Of a stretch of 64,000 bases of DNA, positions 34,676 to 43,861 are shown piece after piece. This stretch comes from Vibrio panuliri (GTDB lineage: Bacteria; Pseudomonadota; Gammaproteobacteria; Enterobacterales; Vibrionaceae), in contig NZ_AP019654.1 of the NCBI RefSeq assembly GCF_009938205.1, forward strand, positions 1,364,001-1,428,000, read 5' to 3'. The translations under genes and the position numbers were made by a program. A model generated the notes under the pieces. The model had not been told where the DNA came from and made no database searches. It saw nothing but the letters and a program-made list of their open reading frames with translations. The first letter of the stretch is position 1; every line of letters begins with the position of its first letter.

Positions 34676-36160
34676 CTAGCCTAAATAACGGCTTCTTAAG
34701 TGCTCTTTAAAGTATGTGGCATTAAGAGTGTCACCTGCTGCGCCTTTCACAAGTTCATCGGTTGTTAGCAGGCTACCTTTACTCCAAATATTGTCACCTA
34801 ACCAAGCGAAGATAGGCGTTAGGTCGCCACTGCGAATGGCGGCATCGACATCTACCGTTTTCTTCATTGCTGCCATAAACTGAGCGGCGTACATTGCGCC
34901 AAGCGTGTAGCTAGGGAAGTAACCAAATGCCCCGTCGGTCCAGTGGATATCTTGCATACAACCGTTTTTATAGTTGCCTTCGGTGGAAAGCCCTAAGTAT
35001 TGCTGCATCTTCGAGTTCCAAAGCTCGGGTACATCGGTGTGTTTGATCTTGCCATTAATTAGATCGCGTTCAATTTCATAACGCAGAATAACGTGCGCAG
35101 GGTAGGTAAGCTCATCGGCATCAACGCGGATAAAATCTTTCTTCACGCGAGTGTATAGCTTTTGGAAGTTTTGCTGAGAAAATAACTCAGGATTCGCTGC
35201 GCTAAAATGTTTGCCTGCAAGGTTAGCTAAATGGGCGATAAAGGCATCGCTGCGACCAACCTGCATTTCAAAAAATAGCGATTGAGATTCATGAATACCC
35301 ATTGAGCGCGCTTCACCTGCTGGCGTGCCAGCGAGTGACTTAGGTAAACCTTGCTCATAACGGGCGTGACCTGTTTCATGCACGATGCCCATTAGAGATT
35401 GAACGAACTCTTGCTCATCGTAGCGCGTGGTAATACGCACGTCACTTGGAACGCCACCACAAAATGGGTGAACACTCTCATCTAATCGGCCGTGGTCAAA
35501 GTTGAACTGAAGCAGTTTCATCACTTCAAGCCCCAGCGCTTTTTGCTTGTCTGCTGCAAACTGACCCGTTGGCGCAACAAAGGTTTCTGAAGCTTGCTTG
35601 TCGATGACTTGGTCGATCATCTCTGGCAACCATGTTTTTACATCCGCAAACAATAGATCGAGTGATGCTGATGAAGTGCCCGGTTCGTAGATATCAAGCA
35701 TCGCATCATAAGGTGATAGGTTGTTCGCCTCGGCACGCAATTGCGCTTCTTCTTGGGAAAGTTTTACTACTTCAGCCCAGTTTTTCTCAAAGCCTTGCCA
35801 ATCATTATCTTTACGTTGGCTACGCCATGCATGCTCGCATTTTGAGCCAGCGAGTGATTTGGCTTGCACGAGTGCTTCAGGTAATAAGTTCGCTTGCTGC
35901 CAGTTTCTTTTGAGTTCGCGCAAGCTGGCAGATTGCTCATTCGTTAATGTTTCTTGCTCTGCTTGTGCAAACCAGTCGGCAAGTTGAGGTTGGGTATGCA
36001 GCGAGTGAATATGTACCGAAAGTTCAGCCATAGCTTCGGAACGTGCTTGGTTACCGCCGCTAGGCATCATGGATGCTTGGTCCCAGCCACAAATTGCGGC
36101 AAGGTGGTTGAAGTGGGCGATTTTTTTAGAGTGTGAAACCAGTTTTTCGAATGCGCTCAT
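34676..36160 (-). CDS. M32-family metallocarboxypeptidase (Taq type)
   Basis: A 494-residue cytoplasmic zinc carboxypeptidase. Evidence is HETGHARYEQGLP (HETGH at about 261-265), the helical-rich M32 layout, and family segments such as CGWDQASMMPSG, RSMGIHESQSLFFEM and DELTYPAHVILRYEIE. It removes C-terminal residues from peptides. Length fits (about 500). The ATG at 36160 (MSAFEKL) with AAAGG upstream is preferred to a start eight codons earlier. Confidence 0.94.
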   Translation of the reverse strand: MSAFEKLVSHSKKIAHFNHLAAICGWDQASMMPSGGNQARSEAMAELSVHIHSLHTQPQLADWFAQAEQETLTNEQSASLRELKRNWQQANLLPEALVQAKSLAGSKCEHAWRSQRKDNDWQGFEKNWAEVVKLSQEEAQLRAEANNLSPYDAMLDIYEPGTSSASLDLLFADVKTWLPEMIDQVIDKQASETFVAPTGQFAADKQKALGLEVMKLLQFNFDHGRLDESVHPFCGGVPSDVRITTRYDEQEFVQSLMGIVHETGHARYEQGLPKSLAGTPAGEARSMGIHESQSLFFEMQVGRSDAFIAHLANLAGKHFSAANPELFSQQNFQKLYTRVKKDFIRVDADELTYPAHVILRYEIERDLINGKIKHTDVPELWNSKMQQYLGLSTEGNYKNGCMQDIHWTDGAFGYFPSYTLGAMYAAQFMAAMKKTVDVDAAIRSGDLTPIFAWLGDNIWSKGSLLTTDELVKGAAGDTLNATYFKEHLRSRYLG

Positions 36161-36283
36161 TAAGATCTGCCTTTGTGAAATCAAATTTATCTCAGTCTAG
36201 CAACCGTGATGGAGAAGATAAATTATTTGTTGTGTTAATCAGTTAGCGGTATAAAGAAAATATCACTACAAGGACGCAGTAAT

Positions 36284-36913
36284 ATGATTGTCAATTTTGA
36301 AGCATTTTTAGTCGCTATCACCATATTAACATTAACACCAGGGGTGGATACCGCCTTGGTGATCCGCAATTCATCACGCGGCGGAGTGGTGGACGGGGCA
36401 ACGACTAGCCTAGGTATCTGTTTTGGTTTGTTTGTTCACGCCACGTTTTCTGCAGTCGGTATTTCGGCATTGTTGGCGCAATCAGCGCAACTTTTTGCAG
36501 CGGTAAAAATGGTTGGTGCGGCTTATTTGATCTGGCTAGGTCTATCGAGTTTACGCGCACTAATGAAAGGGCAGGCGATGCCTTCTGAGCTGACTTTGAA
36601 TCAACAAACGCTAAATCTAAAGCGCTCGCTACGTGAAGGCTTTCTCTCTAATGTGTTGAATCCGAAAACCGCTGTGTTCTATCTCGCGTTTTTACCTCAG
36701 TTTATCAACCCGGAAGGTTCTGCTTTTGCTCAGTCGCTATTAATGGCAGCCATCCATTTTGTGATTGCGATGGTGTGGCAATGTGGATTAGCTGGTGCAT
36801 TGGATACAGCGAAAGGGTTATTAAAAAGCAGCCGTTTTATGACGTGGATGGAAGCTACCACTGGTGTGGTGTTAGTTGCGTTAGGTGTAAAACTTTTACT
36901 TGATGACCAGTGA
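36284..36913 (+). CDS. LysE/RhtB-family amino-acid exporter
   Basis: A 209-residue inner-membrane protein with about six helices. The N-terminal signature TPGVDTALVIRNSSRGG and the middle FLSNVLNPKTAVFYLAFLPQF are characteristic of the LysE/RhtB exporters, which expel amino acids such as threonine or homoserine lactone. Substrate cannot be fixed. It is monocistronic with a strong terminator. Confidence 0.93.
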   Translation: MIVNFEAFLVAITILTLTPGVDTALVIRNSSRGGVVDGATTSLGICFGLFVHATFSAVGISALLAQSAQLFAAVKMVGAAYLIWLGLSSLRALMKGQAMPSELTLNQQTLNLKRSLREGFLSNVLNPKTAVFYLAFLPQFINPEGSAFAQSLLMAAIHFVIAMVWQCGLAGALDTAKGLLKSSRFMTWMEATTGVVLVALGVKLLLDDQ

Positions 36914-36933
36914 TGATAAGTGGCTAAAACGAG

Positions 36934-36960
36934 AAAACGCGGCAATAGCCGCGTTTTTTA
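36934..36960 (+). terminator. Rho-independent terminator of the LysE-family gene
   Basis: A 10-bp stem AAAACGCGGC/GCCGCGTTTT with an AATA loop is followed by T. It lies 20 nt after the stop codon and may also serve the convergent symporter gene. Confidence 0.9.
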
Positions 36961-36980
36961 ATACCTGTAGAAAGCGTTGA

Positions 36981-38351
36981 TTAAGCTTTTACTGAATCAA
37001 GTGCTTCGTCGTTTACATTAGAGAAGAACAGTTTTGTCTCTTCAATGACCACTTGGCGCAGTGCAATCAAACCAATTAAGTTCGGAATTGCCATTAGGCC
37101 ATTAACGATATCGGCGATAATCCAAATCATATCTAGGTGTAGGAAAGCACCTGATGCTACCAATGCCACAAAGATGATTTTGTAAGGTAGAACGGCTTTA
37201 GTACCAATCAAGAATACGATGCAACGCTCACCGTAGTAGTTCCAGCCTAAAATGGTGGTGAATGCAAAGAACATTAGACCAATCGAGATCAGCATTGGGC
37301 CAAATGTGTCCATGTTCAAACCAACAGCAAAAGCGTGAGTGGTCATCGCAGCACCCGCGAAGTCACTTTGCCAAGCACCAGTTAGGATCAGGGCAAGACC
37401 GGTCATCGTACAGATGATGATGGTATCGATAAAAGTACCTGTCATCGAGATCAGGCCTTGTCGAACACATGAATCGGTTTTCGCCGCCGCCGCCGCCATT
37501 GGTGCACTACCCAGACCTGATTCATTTGAGAACACACCACGAGCGATACCTGATTGGATCGCTAACATAATGCTCGCTCCCAAGAAACCACCTGTCGCGG
37601 CTGTTGAGCTAAATGCAGACACAAGGACAAGCTCGATAGCTGGCAGCAGTTGATCGACATTCATAATGATGACGCTCAAACACGCCAACACATAGAAAAG
37701 CGCCATTGTAGGAACAACTTTACCAGCGACTTTCGCGATAGATTGAATACCACCAAGTGTCACAAACGCGACTAACAGTGTCAGAATGCTGGCTGAAATC
37801 TCACGTGGAATACCGAAAGAGATCTGAGAAGCATCTAGAATCGCGTTAACTTGTGGGAATGTACCAATACCAAAGCAGGCTACGCCAAGAGCAAAAATGG
37901 CAAACATGATTGCTAATGCTTTTGAGCCGACACCGTATTGTAGGTAGTACATTGGGCCGCCGACCATTTCGCCTTTGTCATCGACACGGCGATATTTAAC
38001 CGCAAGCAAGCACTCAGCGTATTTTGTTGCCATACCAAATAGAGCCGCTAGCCACATCCAAAATAGTGCGCCAGGGCCACCCAGTTTAATCGCGGTTGCA
38101 ACACCAACAATGTTACCAGTACCGATAGTGGCAGATAGAGCGGTACAAAGTGCCGCAAAGCTGGATACATCACCTTGTTTATCAGAATCGTCTTTGTTGA
38201 AGATCATCTTAAACGCGGTAGGCAGGTATTTAAATTGCAATAGACCTAGACGAAAAGTGAAATAAACACCGGTGCCAACTAACAAAATTAGCAGTGGTGG
38301 TCCCCAAACAAAGTCGTCGATAGTTCTTAGTAATGTATGAAGGTTATCCAT
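36981..38351 (-). CDS. Sodium:alanine/glycine symporter (AGCS family), riboswitch-controlled
   Basis: A 456-residue AGCS transporter with about 11 helices. Family signatures are LGGPGALFWMWLAALFGMAT, KYAECLLAVKYRRVD, VFSNESGLGSAPMAAAAAKT and GWNYYGERC. It takes up glycine or alanine with sodium. A tandem glycine riboswitch precedes it on the mRNA, which strongly suggests glycine as the physiological substrate, as in the V. cholerae VC1422 case. AAGGGG lies six bases upstream of the ATG. Confidence 0.94.
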   Translation of the reverse strand: MDNLHTLLRTIDDFVWGPPLLILLVGTGVYFTFRLGLLQFKYLPTAFKMIFNKDDSDKQGDVSSFAALCTALSATIGTGNIVGVATAIKLGGPGALFWMWLAALFGMATKYAECLLAVKYRRVDDKGEMVGGPMYYLQYGVGSKALAIMFAIFALGVACFGIGTFPQVNAILDASQISFGIPREISASILTLLVAFVTLGGIQSIAKVAGKVVPTMALFYVLACLSVIIMNVDQLLPAIELVLVSAFSSTAATGGFLGASIMLAIQSGIARGVFSNESGLGSAPMAAAAAKTDSCVRQGLISMTGTFIDTIIICTMTGLALILTGAWQSDFAGAAMTTHAFAVGLNMDTFGPMLISIGLMFFAFTTILGWNYYGERCIVFLIGTKAVLPYKIIFVALVASGAFLHLDMIWIIADIVNGLMAIPNLIGLIALRQVVIEETKLFFSNVNDEALDSVKA

Positions 38352-38469
38352 GGTTTCCCCTTAATTAAAAAAACATTTAAGGAGAAGAGGGAAAGGTATG
38401 AAGGCCTAATAAAAGGACGATCAATAGATAGAGCACTTAGTAAAAACTAAGTGACAGGATGTTTCTTTC

Positions 38470-38690
38470 CACTCCTCTGTCCTTTTGCCTGAGAGTTTCA
38501 CTTTGCTTGCGCAAAACTTGCTCCTTCGGCGACCGATTTAACGGTTCTCTCCAGAGGTTCCTCCAACTACAGTCCCCGCTACCTAGGTAGCACCTGAAAG
38601 ATTTACTTCTTCGGTAGGTTATACTAACCAAATGTTATAATTTGGTTAACAACCACTCTCCTGCAGTCTTCATCGGAACAATTACTCATA
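38470..38690 (-). promoter_or_regulatory. Tandem glycine riboswitch
   Basis: Read on the minus strand, both aptamers are visible: GCAGGAGAGTGG to ACCGAAGAAGTAAA (about 38570-38668) and CTCTGGAGAGAACC to CGCCGAAGGAGCAAG, ending in AAACTCTCAGGCAAAAGGAC and AGAG (about 38470-38565). The leader before aptamer 1 has GATGAAGAC, which could form the kink-turn with the linker. Behind aptamer 2 lies a 7-bp hairpin (38434-38453, CACTTAG/CTAAGTG) without a T run, a possible part of the expression platform. The symporter start follows at 38351. Confidence 0.95.
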
Positions 38691-38851
38691 TGATGAGTAA
38701 ATGTTAGTCATTAGCACTGGTCGCTGATGACATGAGAACTCTATCACTTTTTTTGAATTATTCAATAGATTTTAAGAAAAATAACTTGGAGTAAAAACAG
38801 TGGCTTATAGAACAAGAGCTTGGCTAATAGAGGAAAGTATCGGTTGGAAAG

Positions 38852-38878
38852 AAAAAACGCCTCAAAAAGAGGCGTTTT
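38852..38878 (-). terminator. Rho-independent terminator of yggL
   Basis: On the minus strand the stem ACGCCTC/GAGGCGT with a five-T loop is followed by TTTTTTC, 24 nt after the yggL stop. Confidence 0.9.
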
Positions 38879-38901
38879 CATCGCAAAAAGGCGATCATTC
38901 A

Positions 38902-39240
38902 TTAGAAGTAGTTTGCGTCAACTAGCTCGCTCGCTTCTACTGCGCTTACTTCTTCACGCGCTTCAAGCCATGCAACGACTTGCGCTTTTTGCTCTTCAGA
39001 AACGTTTTGGTAGCGTTTTGCTGCGCAGATGAAACCTTCGAAAAGCTCAAGACCGCCGCCGCCAAAGCATAAACCTAGGCTATCGATGTAGTCGATAAAC
39101 TCATCAACGAACACATCGTAACGCTCAAAGTCAGTAATGTTTGTTTTGCAGCTCACGTCAAAACCTAGCATTGCGAATTCGCCTAGGTACATTTTTTTAA
39201 GGATACGACGTTTTTTGTTTTCTTGTTTAAATGGTTTCAT
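38902..39240 (-). CDS. yggL: YggL family protein (DUF469)
   Basis: A 112-residue protein of the YggL family, which in E. coli binds the 50S ribosomal subunit. Matching segments are NKKRRILKKMYLGEFAMLGF, FIDYIDSLGLCFGGGG and EGFICAAKRYQNVSEEQ. The start at 39240 (MKPFKQE) is supported by GAGG seven bases upstream and by family length; upstream in-frame codons are spurious. Monocistronic with a terminator. Confidence 0.9.
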   Translation of the reverse strand: MKPFKQENKKRRILKKMYLGEFAMLGFDVSCKTNITDFERYDVFVDEFIDYIDSLGLCFGGGGLELFEGFICAAKRYQNVSEEQKAQVVAWLEAREEVSAVEASELVDANYF

Positions 39241-39490
39241 GTTTCTGCCTCGAATCATTTGTACCCCTCGTTTATACAGTAATAATCGCCATCTCCCAAA
39301 TAGAATGCTGTGAAATTGCTTTGATCGTGTGGATCTTAACCATTGTGATCGTTTGTGGAGCACATACGCTATATTTAGAGCGAGAAAACTACCTCACTCT
39401 GACCTTTTACAGCAAAAAAATGGTATAAAAGAGATGTTTAGAATCCTGCTGAATTAAGTGCTTGGCGCAGCGTCTAGCTAAGGAGAGGGT

Positions 39491-39649
39491 ATGACAAGAC
39501 TGATAGCAATTGTGTTTCTTATTGCACTCGCATTTGTGCTGATCCGTTATCGAACCAACGAGAAGTTACAGAAGTACGTTGTCATTACTTTGATCTCTGG
39601 CTTTTTTGTCTACACCGCCAGTATCATGATCACAGAACTTATGCGTTAG
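39491..39649 (+). CDS. 52-residue membrane protein, short ORF
   Basis: The ATG at 39491 has AGGAGAGGG directly upstream. The product (MTRLIAIVFLIALAFVLIRY and onward) has two hydrophobic segments, about 3-19 and 31-48, separated by a basic loop RYRTNEKLQKY. It ends 17 bp before the coiled-coil membrane gene, which probably belongs to the same transcript. The family is unknown to me; the good ribosome site and composition make it a likely gene. Confidence 0.7.
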   Translation: MTRLIAIVFLIALAFVLIRYRTNEKLQKYVVITLISGFFVYTASIMITELMR

Positions 39650-39666
39650 CTGTCTAGGAGCCAACA

Positions 39667-40407
39667 GTGAATAAATCGACCGATTTAGATAACAGCGAAG
39701 ATGATGTAGTTGTAATTGAAGAGCGTGATAAACGCAGCTATCTCTATATCGCTATTGCTGGAGTGTTAGGTCTTGCGCTTGGTGGGTTGGTAGGCTCATC
39801 GATGACTGCCAATAAATGGCAAGCCACTTATGTTGAGTTGCAAGAGCAATATCAACAAGTCCAAACTGAGAAAAAGCAGCTCGTGACCAATGTGGAAGAA
39901 CGTGTGGCGAATGTAGACTTTGAGGTTGAGAAGAAACTCGAAGCGAAACTGACTCAGGTGCGTGAAAACCATCAAGCGGAAATTGATGAGCTAAAGCAGC
40001 AGATCGCGCAAATGGACGAGCAAAATCAAGCCCTGAGCAAACAGATTGCCTCGCAGCAAAATGAGTTGTCTAAAGCAGAAAAAACCAACACCCAGTTAAA
40101 CCAGCAAGCAGATATGCAAGTGTCGCTACTGGAGCGTTCGCGAGAGCTGTTTCAGCATGAGTTGAAAGTAAAGCAAGAGTTGGATGATCTTAAAAAAGAG
40201 CGTGCGCAACTGGAGCCTAAGCTCGAAACGCTGAAAAAAGAGTGTAATGCCTACCTTGATGGAACGTCTTGGGAAGCGAAGTCGGATTCTTGTGATAAGC
40301 AAGATGAGGCCAACTCACGCATTAGCCAAATCAATCAAATGATTCGCGTACATGAAATGGATCTTGAACAAATTAAGGCTATTTCAGAGCAACTCGGTCT
40401 AGAGTAG
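39667..40407 (+). CDS. Membrane-anchored coiled-coil protein
   Basis: A 246-residue protein starting at GTG with CTAGGAG upstream. An acidic N-terminal 20 residues is followed by one membrane segment (about 25-46, containing LGLALGGLVGSS) and a long coiled coil (about 55-200, rich in Q, E, K). A short C-terminal part carries two cysteines (KKECNAYLD, KSDSCDKQ). This looks like an inner-membrane protein with a large coiled domain, probably periplasmic. Family not recognised; the upstream 52-residue membrane protein may be a partner. Confidence 0.75.
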   Translation: MNKSTDLDNSEDDVVVIEERDKRSYLYIAIAGVLGLALGGLVGSSMTANKWQATYVELQEQYQQVQTEKKQLVTNVEERVANVDFEVEKKLEAKLTQVRENHQAEIDELKQQIAQMDEQNQALSKQIASQQNELSKAEKTNTQLNQQADMQVSLLERSRELFQHELKVKQELDDLKKERAQLEPKLETLKKECNAYLDGTSWEAKSDSCDKQDEANSRISQINQMIRVHEMDLEQIKAISEQLGLE

Positions 40408-40423
40408 TTTTGCTTAACCCATA

Positions 40424-40457
40424 AAAAAACCACTTCGATATGAAGTGGTTTTTTTTA
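40424..40457. terminator. Bidirectional terminator
   Basis: The stem AAACCACTTC/GAAGTGGTTT with a GATAT-like loop carries A and T runs on both sides, serving the coiled-coil gene on the plus strand and the convergent YfaZ-like gene on the minus strand. Confidence 0.92.
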
Positions 40458-40468
40458 ACGCTGAGTTC

Positions 40469-41014
40469 TTAGAACTTAAAGCGCGCACTGAACATCAGTT
40501 GGTCGCCGTAGAACTCATTGAAACGAGCTTCGCCACCTAGAGAGAATAGTTCAGTTGCGTGGAAACGCGCGTAAGCAGATGCAATCCACTCATCGTTGTC
40601 GTCTAGTGATACGTAACCACCTTTGCCGCCCACTTCAAGTTGTGGACCAAGCCATTGACGAACACCTAGGTTTAGTTCCATACCTGTATCTGTACCAGTG
40701 TTGCTGCTATCTACCATACGGAATAGAACTTCACCAGTTAGGTCAGCCCAGTTGTTAATTGGAGCGTGGAAACCAACACCCATTGCTGAGTCGAAGTCGC
40801 CTTCAAACTCGGAGTCAATACGAGCAACAGCGTGAGCGTTAGGGTGGATAGATTTGCTCATACCTGCACCGAAAGTACCAGGGCTAGCGCCGATACGTGC
40901 TTCAAGGTAATCGTAGCTAAAGTTACTCATAACTGAAGGACTGCTAGGATCAGTCATTGCAAATGATTGGCCAGATACAAGTACTAGCGCTGCAGCTAAG
41001 ATGGTTTTACGCAT
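40469..41014 (-). CDS. YfaZ-family outer-membrane protein
   Basis: A 181-residue protein with a signal peptide (cleavage after SFA, residue 19). The rest alternates in short amphipathic beta strands ending in FSARFKF, a C-terminal aromatic residue typical of outer-membrane beta barrels. GAGMSKSIHPNA and GGKGGYVSLDDNDEW fit the YfaZ group. The role is probably as a small porin-like barrel; no transported substrate is known. Confidence 0.82.
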   Translation of the reverse strand: MRKTILAAALVLVSGQSFAMTDPSSPSVMSNFSYDYLEARIGASPGTFGAGMSKSIHPNAHAVARIDSEFEGDFDSAMGVGFHAPINNWADLTGEVLFRMVDSSNTGTDTGMELNLGVRQWLGPQLEVGGKGGYVSLDDNDEWIASAYARFHATELFSLGGEARFNEFYGDQLMFSARFKF

Positions 41015-41189
41015 AAGGAGATGAACCTTTAATAGTTATTAATCCATGTTGGGGGCGACTATACAGCCCTAAATACAACGAGCATATTACTGATAGTTGC
41101 CCACTATCACTAGGCAAAAATGTCATTGTTTTGTCGATATTTTTAAATTAAGCAAATACTATGCCTTAACCGACCATCAAAGTGTGCGT

Positions 41190-41687
41190 TTATTCACCAA
41201 AACTGATTCGATTTTCCGCAATCGCGTTGAAAATCTTTTCTGTATCGAGTGCTTGAGCCCAAGGCATAGGCTGAGGTTCATTTTCAATGATGAATTGCGT
41301 GAGCAGATTTTTGACAGTGTCACGAATCTCATCGCCGTTCCAAGGCTTAGCAAGGTAAAAATCGAGGCTAGCGTGGTTAATCGCTTCAACGGTATCCTCT
41401 AAACCTGCTTGCCCAGTAAGTAGCAGTTTCTTCGCTTTGGTTGTCAATTTATCGTCATACAGCTCAATCAAAAAGCTGATGCCGGTTTGCTCGGGCATAA
41501 TGTGGTCGCACAATATCAATGCCAGTTGCGTGCCTTCTGCTTGGGCATCGGCAATGATCTCTTTTGCTTCGGCAACGGATTCCGCCCCTTCAAGTAGAAA
41601 GTACTCTTCGAAGCAGTCGATGTCTTGAAGGACGCTGTCCAATACTTCTCTTTCGTCGTCCACGCATAGAATGAGGTACTTGTTCAT
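41190..41687 (-). CDS. Single-domain response regulator
   Basis: A 165-residue protein consisting of a receiver domain plus a short C-terminal helix (130-165). The acidic pocket VDDE (10-12), phospho-acceptor D61 in ILCDHIMPEQTG, T91 region (LLTGQ) and FYLAKPW lysine are intact. No DNA-binding or enzyme output domain. It starts 3 nt after the stop of the sensor kinase gene, its likely partner. Confidence 0.9.
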   Translation of the reverse strand: MNKYLILCVDDEREVLDSVLQDIDCFEEYFLLEGAESVAEAKEIIADAQAEGTQLALILCDHIMPEQTGISFLIELYDDKLTTKAKKLLLTGQAGLEDTVEAINHASLDFYLAKPWNGDEIRDTVKNLLTQFIIENEPQPMPWAQALDTEKIFNAIAENRISFGE

Positions 41688-41690
41688 GGG

Positions 41691-43670
41691 CTATCCCTCG
41701 CTGTTATTGGGTTGTTGTTCTATCGGTAACCACACCGACATACGGGTAAACTCGCTGACTTTTGATTCGACTTCAATCATGCCACCATGTTGATGAATTA
41801 TCTGCTGGCAAACTGACAAACCGATACCTAGACCAAAGTTTCCCTCTTTTTTGGTAGTGAAGTTAAGTGCAAAGATTTGCTGCTGTAATTTGGGCGAAAT
41901 CCCACAACCATTATCTTCAATGTCAATCACTGCCCATTGTTTGTCATTTCGCAGGGCGCTTCGAGTAGTAATAGACAGCATCCCTTGTGGGGGGAAGGCG
42001 TCAATCGCATTGGATATCAAGTTAGTCCAGACTTGTTGCAATGCTATGGGCATGCAATTGATCAATGGTAACGGGTGATAATGCTTTTCCACGCGGTGAA
42101 GCTTGAGTTTGTTTTCAAATATCACCAAGGTATCTTCAATCCCTTCATGGATGTCCACATAATGAAAGGTTTCATCGTCTTGGCGAGCATAGCCTTTAAG
42201 GCTTTTGACCATATCAGCGATACGCTGAGCGCAGACATTGATCGAGCGTAATGTTGCCCCTGCAATATGAAAGTTCTCTAACTCGTTAAGTTCATGATTG
42301 ACTTCATTAGGTTGATAGCGCGCTCTTTTTAACCACGTTTCTTCTTGGTTTAGCCCCAGTTTTACCAGCTTTTTCGCCAATCGTCTGTCTCCAACCACTT
42401 GTTCGGCGATTTTGGATTTCTGGCGCTCGTCTGCGGTGGAATTAGGGCGAGAGGAGAGCGCTCGGGTAAGAATTTGGCTGCTCAATTGGGGAGAGCATTG
42501 GTTGTTACCATTGACGAGATGGAGGATGTTGTCAGTCAAGGTTTCAGTACCGCGCAAGATTGCGGCAATTGGATTGTTAAGCTCGTGAGCAACGCCAGCA
42601 ACCAACTGGCCCAACATCGCCATCTTCTCACTTTCAATAAGTTGATGGTGAGCAGATTCAAGGGATTCCAAGGTTTTTTGCAATTGCAGTTTTGTGTTGA
42701 TATTTCGCTGCAAACGACGGTTAAAGTGACGAAGCAAAAGGTTGGTAAACAGGGGCAATAATGCGGTATCTGAATACATCACTTTACTGAACACTTCGCG
42801 GTCGAGTTTGATCACGTCGGTGTTGGTTAAGGTCACAGCTGTTGAGAATGATGGTTCACCGGTGACAAACGACATCCCGCCGACAAGGTTACCTTTGGTA
42901 TGGCGTACCACTTCCCGTTGCAGGCCTAACTCGTCTTTTTTGTACAGCGCGACTTCACCAGAAATAATAAACCAGAGGAAATTGTTCTCCTCACCTTCTA
43001 CGGTTAAGAGGTGTTCACTGGAGTAGTGTCTGACAGCGTTGGTTTCATCCTCTTTAGCGAAGAACTGCTTGAGGGCGTTAATCACTTTCTCTGCCAACTC
43101 AGTATCAGACATCTTGTGGTGATCACTGATAAAGCCAGCCTGATAGCTCCGCATTTTTTGGTCAATATGAGTGCGCAGCAAACGTTGTTGATCGAGTATT
43201 AGCCCATAAGAGAGCAGGTTCTCTTTGTCTTCTTCCACTACATAGTTAGTGAGCTCGTTTTGCACCGTTTTATAGACAAGGTTTTGTTGCAGAGGTTTGG
43301 TTAAACAGTGGTCAAGACGACCTTCATTGACCGCGGCAAGAATGGCTTGTATATCTTGTCCGCAACTAATTAATACTTTACGAGTTTTTTGTGTCAGTGG
43401 TGATTTATCAAGCTGAATTAGAAACTCAGCGCCACTAAAATCCTCGCTATGACTTGCGATAACCAGTGCGACGGGTTGTTCGCAGTCTAAACAGTATTGC
43501 AGTGAGGCATTGGCATCTTCAAGGGATGCGGCGAAGTGAATATCAAACCGAGAAGCGAAAACACTCAGCTCATTGCGTAATTGTTCAACGCTATTTGGGT
43601 TGTTATCGAGACAGATTAGGGCGAATTGATTCAATAGGGCGTCCAACCTTATGTCTAGCCAGACTTTCAC
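41691..43670 (-). CDS. Sensor histidine kinase with pseudo-receiver and cNMP-binding domain
   Basis: A 659-residue cytoplasmic kinase without membrane segments. Residues 15-140 fold like a receiver domain, but the phospho-acceptor Asp is missing (VIASHSED at 70-77), so it is a pseudo-receiver. Residues about 195-315 form a cyclic-nucleotide-binding-like (CRP-type) domain (FIISGEVALYKK, VGGMSFVTGEPSFSTAV). HisKA has H362 in VAGVAHELNNPIAA, and HATPase_c ends with DNGCGIS and GLGIGLSVCQ. GTG start assumed at 43670. The next gene, a lone receiver, is probably its target. Signal unknown. Confidence 0.9.
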   Translation of the reverse strand: MKVWLDIRLDALLNQFALICLDNNPNSVEQLRNELSVFASRFDIHFAASLEDANASLQYCLDCEQPVALVIASHSEDFSGAEFLIQLDKSPLTQKTRKVLISCGQDIQAILAAVNEGRLDHCLTKPLQQNLVYKTVQNELTNYVVEEDKENLLSYGLILDQQRLLRTHIDQKMRSYQAGFISDHHKMSDTELAEKVINALKQFFAKEDETNAVRHYSSEHLLTVEGEENNFLWFIISGEVALYKKDELGLQREVVRHTKGNLVGGMSFVTGEPSFSTAVTLTNTDVIKLDREVFSKVMYSDTALLPLFTNLLLRHFNRRLQRNINTKLQLQKTLESLESAHHQLIESEKMAMLGQLVAGVAHELNNPIAAILRGTETLTDNILHLVNGNNQCSPQLSSQILTRALSSRPNSTADERQKSKIAEQVVGDRRLAKKLVKLGLNQEETWLKRARYQPNEVNHELNELENFHIAGATLRSINVCAQRIADMVKSLKGYARQDDETFHYVDIHEGIEDTLVIFENKLKLHRVEKHYHPLPLINCMPIALQQVWTNLISNAIDAFPPQGMLSITTRSALRNDKQWAVIDIEDNGCGISPKLQQQIFALNFTTKKEGNFGLGIGLSVCQQIIHQHGGMIEVESKVSEFTRMSVWLPIEQQPNNSEG

Positions 43671-43861
43671 TGTAACAACAAATAGATGGACGTGCTGAGA
43701 GCTGAGTTAGAGAAATAATTAACAAAATCGTAAAACTGCCAATACTCTGATTTAACTCAAGCTTTTTTAGTGTAGACTTGAGGATAGAGCAGCACAGCCA
43801 CGAGAGCTCAGAGGGGTGAGTGGTTGAAACGCTATACTTTAAACACATAGATAAATTAAGA

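Noticed and set aside
39231..39428. Plus-strand ORF of 65 codons with hydrophobic composition
   Set aside because: It overlaps the well-supported yggL start on the other strand, has no ribosome site and reads as AT-rich intergenic DNA.
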